From Fluviibacter sp039805865 (GTDB lineage Bacteria > Pseudomonadota > Gammaproteobacteria > Burkholderiales > Rhodocyclaceae), in assembly GCA_039805865.1 (NCBI GenBank), contig JBDLTI010000075.1:1-6707 (forward strand): DNA of 6,707 nucleotides, in the 5' to 3' direction. Position numbers and translations under genes: made by a program. Of the stretch, positions 1 to 6,037 are shown one piece after another. The number at the start of each line of letters is the position of its first letter. Within the stretch, counting starts at the first letter, position 1. The notes under the pieces are model-generated. The model searched no databases and was not told the DNA's origin. It was given only the letters and a program-made list of their open reading frames with translations.

Positions 1-279
1 CAGGCGGCGCGGTTGCGCTTCCGCCCGATTGTGATGACGTCACTGGCGTTCATTCTGGGGGTCTTTCCGCTGGTGATTTCCACAGGTGCCGGTTCTGCGG
101 CGCGCCGTTCCATGGGAACAGGGGTGTTTGGGGGCATGCTCGCTGCAACCTTTATTGCCACCATTTTCATTCCGATGTTCTTCATGTGGTTATCGGGACG
201 TAAACAGAAACGCGATCTATTTCCCGGAGAAGCACCATCAACCGGCGGAACAGCAGACGAGGGGCCAGCACATGACTAA
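1..279 (+). CDS. RND efflux permease, C-terminal fragment (AcrB/MexB-type)
   Basis: The reading frame is open from base 1 to the TAA at 277-279 and gives the last 92 residues of a protein that normally has about 1,030-1,070. The wording RPIVMTSLAFILGVFPLVIS followed by TGAGSAARRSMGTGVFGGM is the family signature around the last two transmembrane helices of hydrophobe/amphiphile efflux (HAE1) RND pumps. In the fragment, TM11 is about residues 9-28 and TM12 about 39-64. A charged cytoplasmic tail follows (GRKQKRD...). The protein would be an inner-membrane, proton-driven trimeric exporter of drugs, dyes or solvents. Its stop overlaps the start of the outer-membrane factor gene, as expected in a tripartite pump operon; the periplasmic adaptor gene should lie further upstream. 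The substrate cannot be told, because the periplasmic binding domains are outside the window. An internal TTG at 13 is not a real start; the gene is simply cut by the edge. Confidence 0.93.
   Translation, partial: QAARLRFRPIVMTSLAFILGVFPLVISTGAGSAARRSMGTGVFGGMLAATFIATIFIPMFFMWLSGRKQKRDLFPGEAPSTGGTADEGPAHD
259..264 (+). promoter_or_regulatory. Ribosome binding site of the outer-membrane factor gene
   Basis: GAGGGG lies 7 bases before the ATG at 272, inside the 3' end of the permease gene. It decides the start of the outer-membrane factor. The same frame is open back to 86, but an upstream start would put the lipoprotein signal about 62 residues inside the protein. Confidence 0.7.
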
Positions 280-1714
280 GCTTCGAATGCGTTTCATAAC
301 AACAGTTTCGTGCGTGCAGCTCGCCACCGCGTTGCTTGCTGGTTGTACCCTGGGTCCTGACTACGAACGTCCGAAGATGGATCTGCCTGGGCAGTACAAC
401 GCCGATGTGCCGCAATCAACAGCAGTGGCTACGCCTGCTAAAGAACCGGTAGTGATTCAGCAGGATTGGTGGACGCTGTTCAATGATCCCGAGCTGAACC
501 GGCTTGAAGATCTGGCACTGGCTAACAACGCCGATCTGCAGATCGCTGTTGCCCGAATCGCCCAGGCACAAGGTATGGCGCTGCAAGCTGGCTCAGCGCA
601 GTACCCGAATCTTTCTCTTGCTGGTAGCGGTACGCGTTCTTCACAGGGTGCGGCAGCGAGTGGTAGTGGTATTGATTATCTCGATAATAACTATCAGGGG
701 AACGTCGGCTTTTCCTACGAGATTGATCTGTGGGGGAAGGTGCGGCGTACCGTCGAATCGGCAGATGCCCAGCTTAAAGCCAGTGTCTTCGATCGGGATA
801 GCGTACGTCTGGTATTGGAAGGCAGCGTTGCCAAGGCTTACATGAACCTGCGTGCGCTTGATGCGCAGATCAAGGTCACAGGCAGTTCGATCCAGACCCG
901 TCGTGACACCTTGCGCATCGCCCAGGCTAAACTGGATGGTGGGTTAGTCTCGCCACTTGATATCAATCAGGCGCAGGCAACCTTGTCGAGCGTACAGGCC
1001 GTTCAATCAGAACTGGTTCGTCAAAGAGCAATTGCACAGAATCAACTGGCCGTGCTTACCGGCAAACTGGATCTTAAAATCCCGGCAGGTGGGCTTGAAA
1101 CGATGCCCGTACCGCCATTGCCCCCGGTGGGTCTGCCTTCGGAGTTGTTAGAGGCGCGCCCGGATGTGCGCAAGGCAGAAGAACAACTGGTCTCGGCTAA
1201 CGCCCAGATCGGTGTTGCCAAGGCCAACTTCTTCCCATCGTTTTCGTTATCTGGCCTCTACGGCGCACAGAGTGTTGGTATGACTAACTTCCTGTCGGCG
1301 GGTGGTTCCGTATGGGCTGCCACCCTGAGTGCCATGCAACCGGTGTTTACCGGCTGGCTGCTAACCGGTCAGCTTGATTCGGCCAAGGGTAAACAACAGG
1401 AAGCCTTAGCCAATTACGTCAAAACAGTCCGTATTGCTTTTGCCGAAGTGGGTGATTCGATGGTCTCCGTGCAGCAAACACGCGAGAGCGGCGAACATTT
1501 ATCCGTACAGGTAGCATCGGCAACGAAAGCCCAGCAGATCTCGATTCTGCGTTATCAGGGGGGCTATGTGGATTACCTCACCGTGCTTGAGGCGCAGCGG
1601 GTAGCCAATGAAGCCAGCCTGGCTTACGCGCGCAATCGCGGTAGCGAGCTACAGGCCAGCGTTGACCTGTTCCGTGCGCTGGGTGGTGGTTGGCAGTCAG
1701 AATTCAAGCGCTAG
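272..1714 (+). CDS. RND efflux outer-membrane factor lipoprotein (NodT/OprM family)
   Basis: This gene encodes a 480-residue outer-membrane channel of the TolC/OprM superfamily, which forms the trimeric exit duct of a tripartite efflux pump. The ATG at 272 is chosen because it has a good ribosome site and starts directly with a lipoprotein signal: basic MTKLRMR, a hydrophobic stretch, and the lipobox LAGC with lipidated Cys25. Thr26 at +2 does not signal inner-membrane retention. Two outer-membrane efflux repeats follow. The first includes PELNRLEDLALANNADLQIA and YEIDLWGKVRR (149-159). The second begins at LLEARPDVRKAEEQL (292-306), followed by QIGVAKANFFPSFSLSG and then a long helical region ending in LTVLEAQR. 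The length is typical for the family. The gene overlaps the permease gene by 8 bases (ATGACTAA), so translational coupling is likely. The family is certain; the pump's substrate and a specific gene name (oprM, nodT, ttgC and others) are not. Confidence 0.95.
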   Translation: MTKLRMRFITTVSCVQLATALLAGCTLGPDYERPKMDLPGQYNADVPQSTAVATPAKEPVVIQQDWWTLFNDPELNRLEDLALANNADLQIAVARIAQAQGMALQAGSAQYPNLSLAGSGTRSSQGAAASGSGIDYLDNNYQGNVGFSYEIDLWGKVRRTVESADAQLKASVFDRDSVRLVLEGSVAKAYMNLRALDAQIKVTGSSIQTRRDTLRIAQAKLDGGLVSPLDINQAQATLSSVQAVQSELVRQRAIAQNQLAVLTGKLDLKIPAGGLETMPVPPLPPVGLPSELLEARPDVRKAEEQLVSANAQIGVAKANFFPSFSLSGLYGAQSVGMTNFLSAGGSVWAATLSAMQPVFTGWLLTGQLDSAKGKQQEALANYVKTVRIAFAEVGDSMVSVQQTRESGEHLSVQVASATKAQQISILRYQGGYVDYLTVLEAQRVANEASLAYARNRGSELQASVDLFRALGGGWQSEFKR

Positions 1715-1716
1715 TG

Positions 1717-1741
1717 GGGCGGGGTTGGTAAAATGCCGCCC
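1717..1741 (+). repeat. Short inverted repeat over the rimO start
   Basis: GGGCGG (1717-1722) and CCGCCC (1736-1741) are perfect reverse complements separated by 13 bases. The separated part holds the -10-like motif and the ATG at 1733. In a read-through transcript from the efflux operon this could form a 6-bp GC stem just before the ATG at 1742. There is no T-run after it, so it is not an intrinsic terminator. Confidence 0.35.
1726..1734 (+). promoter_or_regulatory. Possible extended -10 promoter element for rimO
   Basis: TGGTAAAAT matches an extended -10 (TGnTAtaAT) with TAAAAT at 1729-1734. No convincing -35 lies 16-18 bases upstream (AAGCGC or nearby). Transcription would begin about 7 bases after the hexamer, at 1741-1742, exactly at the second possible rimO ATG. 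It would let rimO be expressed apart from the efflux operon. This is inferred from sequence alone and the short motif could be chance. Confidence 0.3.
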
Positions 1742-3082
1742 ATGACTAAGAAAACAGATACGCCCAAGGTTGGCATGGTCAGCCTAGGTTGCCCCAAAGC
1801 GGCATCCGATAGTGAAGGTATTCTGACCCGTCTTCGGGCAGAGGGCTATGACATCGTTGGCGATTACGCCGGCGCAGACCTTGTTGTTGTGAACACCTGC
1901 GGCTTTATTGATTCTGCGGTAGAAGAATCGCTCGATGCCATTGGCGAAGCGCTGCGTGAAAACGGCAAAGTCATCGTCACCGGTTGCCTTGGCGCACGCG
2001 AAGGCGTTGTCGAAACAGCCCACCCGGATGTGTTGGCCGTGACCGGCCCGCATGCCCTGGATGAAGTAATGACCATCGTGCATGAACATCTGCCGATGCC
2101 GCATGACCCCTATACCGATCTGGTACCGCCTCAGGGCGTGCGGCTCACACCCAAGCATTACGCCTATCTGAAAATTTCGGAAGGCTGTAACCATCGCTGT
2201 ACCTTCTGCATCATTCCGTCCTTGCGTGGTGATCTCGAATCGCGCCCGATTGGTGATGTGCTGAAAGAAGCCGAGACGCTGGCCAAGGCCGGCGTGAAAG
2301 AAGTGCTGGTGATTTCGCAAGACACTAGCGCCTATGGCGTTGATGTGAAATACCGCACGGGCTTCTGGGAGGGCCGTCCGGTCAAGACGCAGCTGCATGC
2401 GTTGTGCGAAGCATTGGGCGAAATGGGTATCTGGGTGCGCTTGCATTACGTGTACCCGTATCCGAGCGTTGACGACATTATTCCGCTCATGGCGCAGGGC
2501 AAAATTCTGCCGTATCTGGATATTCCATTCCAGCATGCCAGCCAGCGTATTCTCAAAGCCATGAAGCGCCCGGCATCTTCCGAGAATGTGCTCAAGCGTA
2601 TTAAAGCCTGGCGTGAGATCTGCCCGGAGCTGGTGATCCGCTCGACATTCATCACCGGCTTTCCCGGTGAAACCGAAGACGACTTCCAGGAGCTCCTGGG
2701 TTTCCTCGAGGCCGCGCAACTGGATCGCGTGGGCGCCTTTGCCTATTCGCCGGTAGATGGTGCGACCGCTAACGAACTCGAAGGGGCTGTGCCTGAAGAA
2801 GAGCGTGAGTCGCGCCGCATGCGTCTGATGCAATTCCAGGCAGACATCTCTGCTGAAAAGCTGGCACAACGCATCGGCAACGAGGAAGTGATTGTCATTG
2901 ATGAAGTCGATGAAGAAGGTGCCATTGGCCGTAGCTGGCGTGAGGCTCCGGATATCGATGGCGTCATCCACGTGATGGGCTTTACTGACTGCGCGCCGGG
3001 TGATCGGATCGCCGTTCGCATCATCGATGCCGATGAACACGATCTCTATGCCGAGCCGCTCTTGTCGGCATCCGTTAACTAA
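1733..3082 (+). CDS. rimO: Ribosomal protein S12 methylthiotransferase RimO
   Basis: RimO is a radical-SAM enzyme that adds a methylthio group to the beta-carbon of the conserved aspartate of ribosomal protein S12, using two 4Fe-4S clusters. The 449-residue product matches E. coli RimO (about 441) along its whole length. The N-terminal methylthiotransferase domain carries Cys20 (SLGCPK), Cys56 (NTCGFID) and Cys85 (VTGCLGA) for the auxiliary cluster. The radical-SAM motif CNHRCTFC gives Cys152, Cys156 and Cys159, within the RimO-specific context HYAYLKISEGCNHRC. Further conserved stretches are VISQDTSAYGVDVK, RLHYVYPYP and STFITGFPGET. The C-terminal TRAM-type substrate domain spans about 375-445, with IDEVDEEGAIGRS inside it. 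There are two candidate starts, ATG 1733 and ATG 1742. The former has a G-rich stretch (1716-1724) upstream; the latter (446 residues) lies right after the -10-like motif. The upstream efflux gene ends 18 bases before, and the FAD enzyme starts 11 bases after. Confidence 0.97.
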   Translation: MPPMTKKTDTPKVGMVSLGCPKAASDSEGILTRLRAEGYDIVGDYAGADLVVVNTCGFIDSAVEESLDAIGEALRENGKVIVTGCLGAREGVVETAHPDVLAVTGPHALDEVMTIVHEHLPMPHDPYTDLVPPQGVRLTPKHYAYLKISEGCNHRCTFCIIPSLRGDLESRPIGDVLKEAETLAKAGVKEVLVISQDTSAYGVDVKYRTGFWEGRPVKTQLHALCEALGEMGIWVRLHYVYPYPSVDDIIPLMAQGKILPYLDIPFQHASQRILKAMKRPASSENVLKRIKAWREICPELVIRSTFITGFPGETEDDFQELLGFLEAAQLDRVGAFAYSPVDGATANELEGAVPEEERESRRMRLMQFQADISAEKLAQRIGNEEVIVIDEVDEEGAIGRSWREAPDIDGVIHVMGFTDCAPGDRIAVRIIDADEHDLYAEPLLSASVN

Positions 3083-3093
3083 TACAGCAGACC

Positions 3094-4503
3094 ATGACCC
3101 TGATCGCGCAATTACAGCAATGCCTGGGTGCCGATCAGGTGCTGACATCGCCTGAAGCGCAGGCGCCTTTTCTCAAGGATTGGCGTGGGCGCTATCAGGG
3201 GCGTGCGCAGGCGGTTGTATTACCTGCCACGAGTGCAGAAGTAGCGCAGGTTGTTCGCCTCTGTGTGGCAGCGGGTGTGCCTATCGTGCCGCAGGGCGGT
3301 AATACCGGACTCTGTGGTGGGGCAACCCCCGATGCCTCCGGTAATGCCATTGTTGTCTGCATGACACGACTCAATCGTATCCGGGCAATCGATGCGACCA
3401 ATTTCAGCATCACCGCCGAGGCCGGGGTAACGCTGGATCAACTGAAGTCGGCAGCAGAGTTGGCAGATCGTCTGTATCCGCTCACGCTCGGTGCGGGGCA
3501 TCTCACTACCCTGGGTGGCACGCTCGCCACCAACGCGGGTGGTTTGCAGGTGCTACGTTATGGCATGACCCGTGACTTATGTCTGGGGCTTGAAGTCGTG
3601 CTGCCAGATGGCACGATCTGGTCCAAACTCTCCGGCTTGCGTAAAGACAATACCGGCTACGATCTCAAACAGTTGTTTATCGGTGCCGAAGGTACGCTGG
3701 GGCTCATTACCGCTGCCACCATGAAGCTCTATCCATTGCCGGCCGCTCGTGCACTGATCTGGCTGGATCTGCCGGATGTGCAATCGGCGGTTGAACGCCA
3801 TACGCTGGCCCAGACCGTTTTTGCCGGTGCGCAGACCGCTGCCGAATTGATCTCGGCAACGACCTTGTCGCTGGTACGCAAGCATCTGCCTGAAGCAGTT
3901 TTGCCCGTAGCGGCAGGTGCCTGGCCCGAGGCCTGGGGTTTAATGATTGAGGTGTCGGCGCACGATACCGATTTCCTGCAAGCGTTGCTGGCATCCTGGC
4001 AGAAGGCCTGTGCCGCATCAGGGTTTGGTGCGGGCTATATTGCTACAGCCCCTGCAGAGCAGGCGCAGATCTGGGCCGTTCGTAAAGGCTTGGCCGAATC
4101 ACAGAAGCGGGAAGGGCTCTCCATCAAACATGATGTGGGCCTGGCGATTTCCATGCTGCCCCGGTTCATTGCAGAAGCTTCTGTTGCCCTTGATCAGCGC
4201 TTTCCAGGTGTACGCATCGTTGCCTTTGGCCACATTGGCGATGGCAACCTGCACTTCAATCTGTCGTTTGCCGATCCGGCTAAAAATGCCGCATTGATTG
4301 ATCAGAGCCTGGCCGCCAATGCGGTGGTTTACGAGGTGGTCGATCGCCTGGGTGGTTCTATTGCCGCCGAGCACGGCATTGGTCAGCTCAAGCCCGAATG
4401 GTTGGCGCAGCACGCACCATCAGGCAGCATGGCGTTAATGCGTCAGCTTAAAACAGCGCTTGATCCTAAGGGTTTGATGAACCCCGGCAAAATCCTAGTG
4501 TAG
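3094..4503 (+). CDS. FAD-binding 2-hydroxyacid dehydrogenase-like oxidoreductase (GlcD/D2HGDH family)
   Basis: The 469-residue protein belongs to the vanillyl-alcohol oxidase/PCMH-type flavoprotein superfamily (FAD-linked oxidase type 4), which includes D-lactate dehydrogenase, glycolate oxidase GlcD and D-2-hydroxyglutarate dehydrogenase. The FAD domain fills the N-terminal half: VVLPATSAEVAQVV (41-54), the pyrophosphate loop PQGGNTGLCGGA (66-77), LGGTLATNAGG (140-150) and IGAEGTLGLIT (196-206). The C-terminal cap carries IKHDVGL (344-350), FGHIGDGNLHFN (His380, His387), AEHGIG (Glu426, His427) and LMNPGKIL (461-468). In D-2-hydroxyglutarate dehydrogenase and related enzymes, these His/Glu residues bind metal and serve catalysis, so the enzyme looks active. 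It has no signal peptide or iron-sulfur domain, so it is a single-subunit cytoplasmic form. It starts 11 bases after rimO without a clear ribosome site (AATACAGCAGACC precedes the ATG), which suggests coupling to rimO. D-2-hydroxyglutarate or D-lactate is the likeliest substrate type, but sequence alone does not settle it. Confidence 0.93.
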   Translation: MTLIAQLQQCLGADQVLTSPEAQAPFLKDWRGRYQGRAQAVVLPATSAEVAQVVRLCVAAGVPIVPQGGNTGLCGGATPDASGNAIVVCMTRLNRIRAIDATNFSITAEAGVTLDQLKSAAELADRLYPLTLGAGHLTTLGGTLATNAGGLQVLRYGMTRDLCLGLEVVLPDGTIWSKLSGLRKDNTGYDLKQLFIGAEGTLGLITAATMKLYPLPAARALIWLDLPDVQSAVERHTLAQTVFAGAQTAAELISATTLSLVRKHLPEAVLPVAAGAWPEAWGLMIEVSAHDTDFLQALLASWQKACAASGFGAGYIATAPAEQAQIWAVRKGLAESQKREGLSIKHDVGLAISMLPRFIAEASVALDQRFPGVRIVAFGHIGDGNLHFNLSFADPAKNAALIDQSLAANAVVYEVVDRLGGSIAAEHGIGQLKPEWLAQHAPSGSMALMRQLKTALDPKGLMNPGKILV

Positions 4504-5406
4504 GGTTTGTCCGGCGGCAGCTGCAGTGCCTGCAGGTTGTGCAAACAGAGCCGCGATATCTTCGGCGCTGAACCGGTATTCCAGATTGCTCAGGTCATCG
4601 TTAATGACCACCGCGCCATGCTCCTTCAGAATTGATTCAACCTCGGGTTGCCCCAGGCTGCGGAGCATATCGCGTACTTTGTCCCAGTTGCGCTCGCCGG
4701 CATGATGCACCGACTGGCCTGGTGCCAGGCTGATCAATTCTTCCGGGAAGAGGCGGGTGAGTAAATCACCCGGATTCAGGCTGAGTAATTCTTCTTCGCT
4801 GAGCGTGCCGAACAGGTGGCAGATTCTGTTCCAGCCATCTTCATCAGCTTCATCGGCGCCCGGCATTTTCTGCAGGAATAGGCCGGCGGCCTGTTGGCCG
4901 TTCGCTGCCAGAAAGAGTTCGGTTGGTTGTTGTTCGGACTGCACCAGATAATGTGCAAATGCTTCTGCCAGCGATTTGCCAACGAGTGGCACATGGCTTT
5001 GCCACGGGTTGCTGAACTGGTGCGCATCCAGGGTCATGACCAGGCGGCTTTCTTCGCTACCATCCTGGCGATTCAGACAGGGGGTCTTCGGGTTCTGGAG
5101 TTCGCTCAGATATTCCGGACGCCATTGAGCCATACCGCGCAGGCCGAGCTTATCGGTGCAATCCATCACCAGCAGACTAATCGGACCGGGGTCGCGGGTC
5201 TGAAAGGTTAAGCGACCGGGGTGTTTAAGTTGTCCGGCCATCAGAGTCGTCATGCTGGCCAGTTCGCCCAGCATGTGACTCACCGCCGCCGGATAGTTGC
5301 GACCGGTGCACAGCGCCTGATAGCTGTCATCCAGATGCACCCAGGCGCCACGGATCGAGAGTTCAGGAAAATGGAATCGTACAAAACGGTCGGTTTCGCG
5401 CAGCAT
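4495..5406 (-). CDS. hslO: Hsp33 family chaperone HslO lacking all four zinc-binding cysteines
   Basis: Hsp33 is a cytosolic holdase that in most bacteria is switched on by oxidation, when four zinc-bound cysteines (CxC...CxxC) form disulfides and the linker unfolds. The 303-residue product shows the Hsp33 core: GRNYPAAVSHMLGELASMTT (35-54), LKHPGRLTFQTRDPGPISLL (60-79), LVQSEQQPTELFLAANG (154-170), GLFLQKMPG (175-183) and GTLSEEELLSLNPGDLLTRL (200-219). The C-terminal module retains MLRSLGQPEVESILKEHG (247-264) and EYRFSAEDIAALF (276-288). It aligns without gaps to E. coli Hsp33 as I recall it, but the cysteine sites are Gly237, Arg239, Asp270 and Ser273. The four cysteines present (33, 83, 110, 196) lie elsewhere. 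The start ATG has GAGAAAG five bases upstream. The gene is convergent with the FAD enzyme and overlaps its 3' end by 9 bases. A heat-shock-like promoter lies upstream. The family call is firm; retained chaperone activity is inference. Confidence 0.93.
   Translation of the reverse strand: MLRETDRFVRFHFPELSIRGAWVHLDDSYQALCTGRNYPAAVSHMLGELASMTTLMAGQLKHPGRLTFQTRDPGPISLLVMDCTDKLGLRGMAQWRPEYLSELQNPKTPCLNRQDGSEESRLVMTLDAHQFSNPWQSHVPLVGKSLAEAFAHYLVQSEQQPTELFLAANGQQAAGLFLQKMPGADEADEDGWNRICHLFGTLSEEELLSLNPGDLLTRLFPEELISLAPGQSVHHAGERNWDKVRDMLRSLGQPEVESILKEHGAVVINDDLSNLEYRFSAEDIAALFAQPAGTAAAAGQTLH
4521..4535. repeat. CTGCAG direct/inverted repeat at the 3' end of hslO
   Basis: CTGCAG occurs at 4521-4526 and 4530-4535 with TGC between. 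Because the unit is itself palindromic, the pair could form a 6-bp stem with a 3-base loop just past the stop of the convergent FAD gene. No T-run follows on either strand, so I do not call it a terminator. It encodes the Ala-rich tail of HslO and may be only that. Confidence 0.25.
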
Positions 5407-5411
5407 GAGTG

Positions 5412-5418
5412 CTTTCTC
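5412..5418 (-). promoter_or_regulatory. Weak ribosome binding site of hslO
   Basis: On the minus strand GAGAAAG sits five bases before the ATG of hslO (5404-5406). It is the only purine-rich match at a fitting distance and supports this start, which also gives the usual Hsp33 N-terminus leading into ETDRFVRF. Confidence 0.45.
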
Positions 5419-5435
5419 TAAGGGATTGCCAGTAA

Positions 5436-5462
5436 CTTTGGGGGAGTTTCTGAAATTTCAAC
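5436..5462 (-). promoter_or_regulatory. Candidate sigma-32 (heat-shock) promoter of hslO
   Basis: Read on the minus strand, GTTGAAA (5456-5462) resembles the sigma-32 -35 element CTTGAAA in six of seven bases. After 12 bases, CCCCAAAG (5436-5443) resembles the -10 element CCCCATnT, with CCCCA kept. Transcription would start near 5429, giving a leader of about 22 bases that contains the ribosome site. E. coli hslO is a known heat-shock gene, so this promoter type is expected here. The spacer is slightly short and the -10 only partial, so this remains a candidate. Confidence 0.38.
5451..5460. repeat. 10-bp perfect palindrome TGAAATTTCA
   Basis: TGAAATTTCA is its own reverse complement and lies in the 78-base gap between the carbonic anhydrase gene and hslO. 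It overlaps the -35 element of the candidate heat-shock promoter. It could be a dimeric regulator site, or part of the promoter by chance. Confidence 0.3.
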
Positions 5463-5484
5463 GGGGTTAAATGCTTCAAAAGGC

Positions 5485-6006
5485 TCAAAGCGCTTTGAGA
5501 TGATCCCGATAGCGGGCGGCATTCTGCACATACTTGGCAGCGCTATTGATTAGACGGGCCACCTCGTCATCCGTCAGCTCGCGCACGACTTTACCAGGGG
5601 TGCCCATGATTAGAGAGCGGGGCGGGTACACCTTGCGTTCGGGAATGAGCGTGCCGGCGCCTACCAGGCTGTTTTCGCCAATAACCGCATGATTCAGAAT
5701 CGTCGTGCCGATGCCGATCAGGCTGCCCTGGCCAATGCGACAGCCGTGCAACATCACTTTGTGGCCAATGGTCACATCCGCCTCGATGATGAGTGGGGCG
5801 CCCGGGTCCGTATGGAAGACGCAGCCATCCTGTACGTTGCTGCGTGGGCCAATCACGATGGGCTCGTTATCACCGCGAAGCACGGCGTTCCACCAGATCG
5901 AGGCGTCTGGAGCGCACTGGATGCTGCCAATCAGCACAGCGGTCGGGGCAACCCATGCGGTGGGGTCGATGTGTGGTATCCGGTCTTCCAGTTGGTAGCA
6001 GCTCAT
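5485..6006 (-). CDS. Gamma-carbonic anhydrase family protein (YrdA/PaaY-like)
   Basis: The 173-residue protein is a left-handed beta-helix trimer of the gamma-carbonic anhydrase/hexapeptide-transferase family (E. coli YrdA and PaaY are about 184-196 residues). Its hexapeptide turns run from about PTAVLIGSIQCAPDASIWW (21-39) to about residue 135. A C-terminal helix of about 145-173 packs along the prism. The zinc ligands of the family are present: His65 in QDGCVFHTD, and His82 and His87 in TIGHKVMLHGC. The conserved RGD (44-46) and Gln59-Asp60 are there too. GTPGKVVREL (135-144) is the usual end of the helix. The start ATG has TAAGG six bases upstream, and the MSCYQLEDRIPHI start fits the family. 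The gene lies 78 bases upstream of hslO on the same strand and may be cotranscribed with it. It may hydrate CO2, but many family members show weak or no activity or act as thioesterases, so the substrate is open. Confidence 0.94.
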   Translation of the reverse strand: MSCYQLEDRIPHIDPTAWVAPTAVLIGSIQCAPDASIWWNAVLRGDNEPIVIGPRSNVQDGCVFHTDPGAPLIIEADVTIGHKVMLHGCRIGQGSLIGIGTTILNHAVIGENSLVGAGTLIPERKVYPPRSLIMGTPGKVVRELTDDEVARLINSAAKYVQNAARYRDHLKAL

Positions 6007-6012
6007 GTCAGG

Positions 6013-6016
6013 CCTT
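6013..6016 (-). promoter_or_regulatory. Ribosome binding site of the carbonic anhydrase-like gene
   Basis: AAGG on the minus strand (in AATAAGGCCTGAC) lies six bases before the ATG at 6004-6006, a normal distance, and supports that start. Confidence 0.5.
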
Positions 6017-6023
6017 ATTCCAG

Positions 6024-6029
6024 TAAAAT
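6024..6029 (+). promoter_or_regulatory. Possible -10 element for the PHP-domain gene
   Basis: TAAAAT on the plus strand lies about 48 bases before the PHP gene start and is preceded by CCAG. It is followed by GGGCGG, recalling the GGTAAAATGCCGCCC context before rimO. No good -35 is seen at 16-18 bases; this spacing falls in the 5' end of the carbonic anhydrase-like gene. Transcription would start near 6036. Confidence 0.33.
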
Positions 6030-6037
6030 GGGCGGTG

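Noticed and set aside
86..271. N-terminal extension of the outer-membrane factor frame back to 86
   Set aside because: The extension lies within the permease C-terminus in another frame and would bury the lipoprotein signal. The ATG at 272 has a good ribosome site and begins directly with the signal peptide.
271..1750. The identical 10-mer CATGACTAAG at 271-280 and 1741-1750, both at gene starts (MTK)
   Set aside because: Two genes that both begin Met-Thr-Lys with common codons explain it. No flanking similarity suggests a duplication.
1784..3148. A 454-codon open frame on the minus strand covering nearly all of rimO
   Set aside because: It is antisense to a gene with unmistakable RimO motifs. 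Its product is rich in His, Arg, Phe and Gln with no recognisable domain, as expected from the reverse strand of GC-rich codons.
4521..4535. Terminator between the convergent FAD gene and hslO
   Set aside because: The CTGCAG pair can form a short stem, but no T-run follows on either strand, and it lies within hslO coding sequence.
4588..4698. Frameshift or sequencing error as the cause of the missing Hsp33 cysteines
   Set aside because: The frame is intact on both sides with conserved residues between and after the sites. The alignment to the canonical module needs no gaps, and other frames do not give CxC or CxxC.
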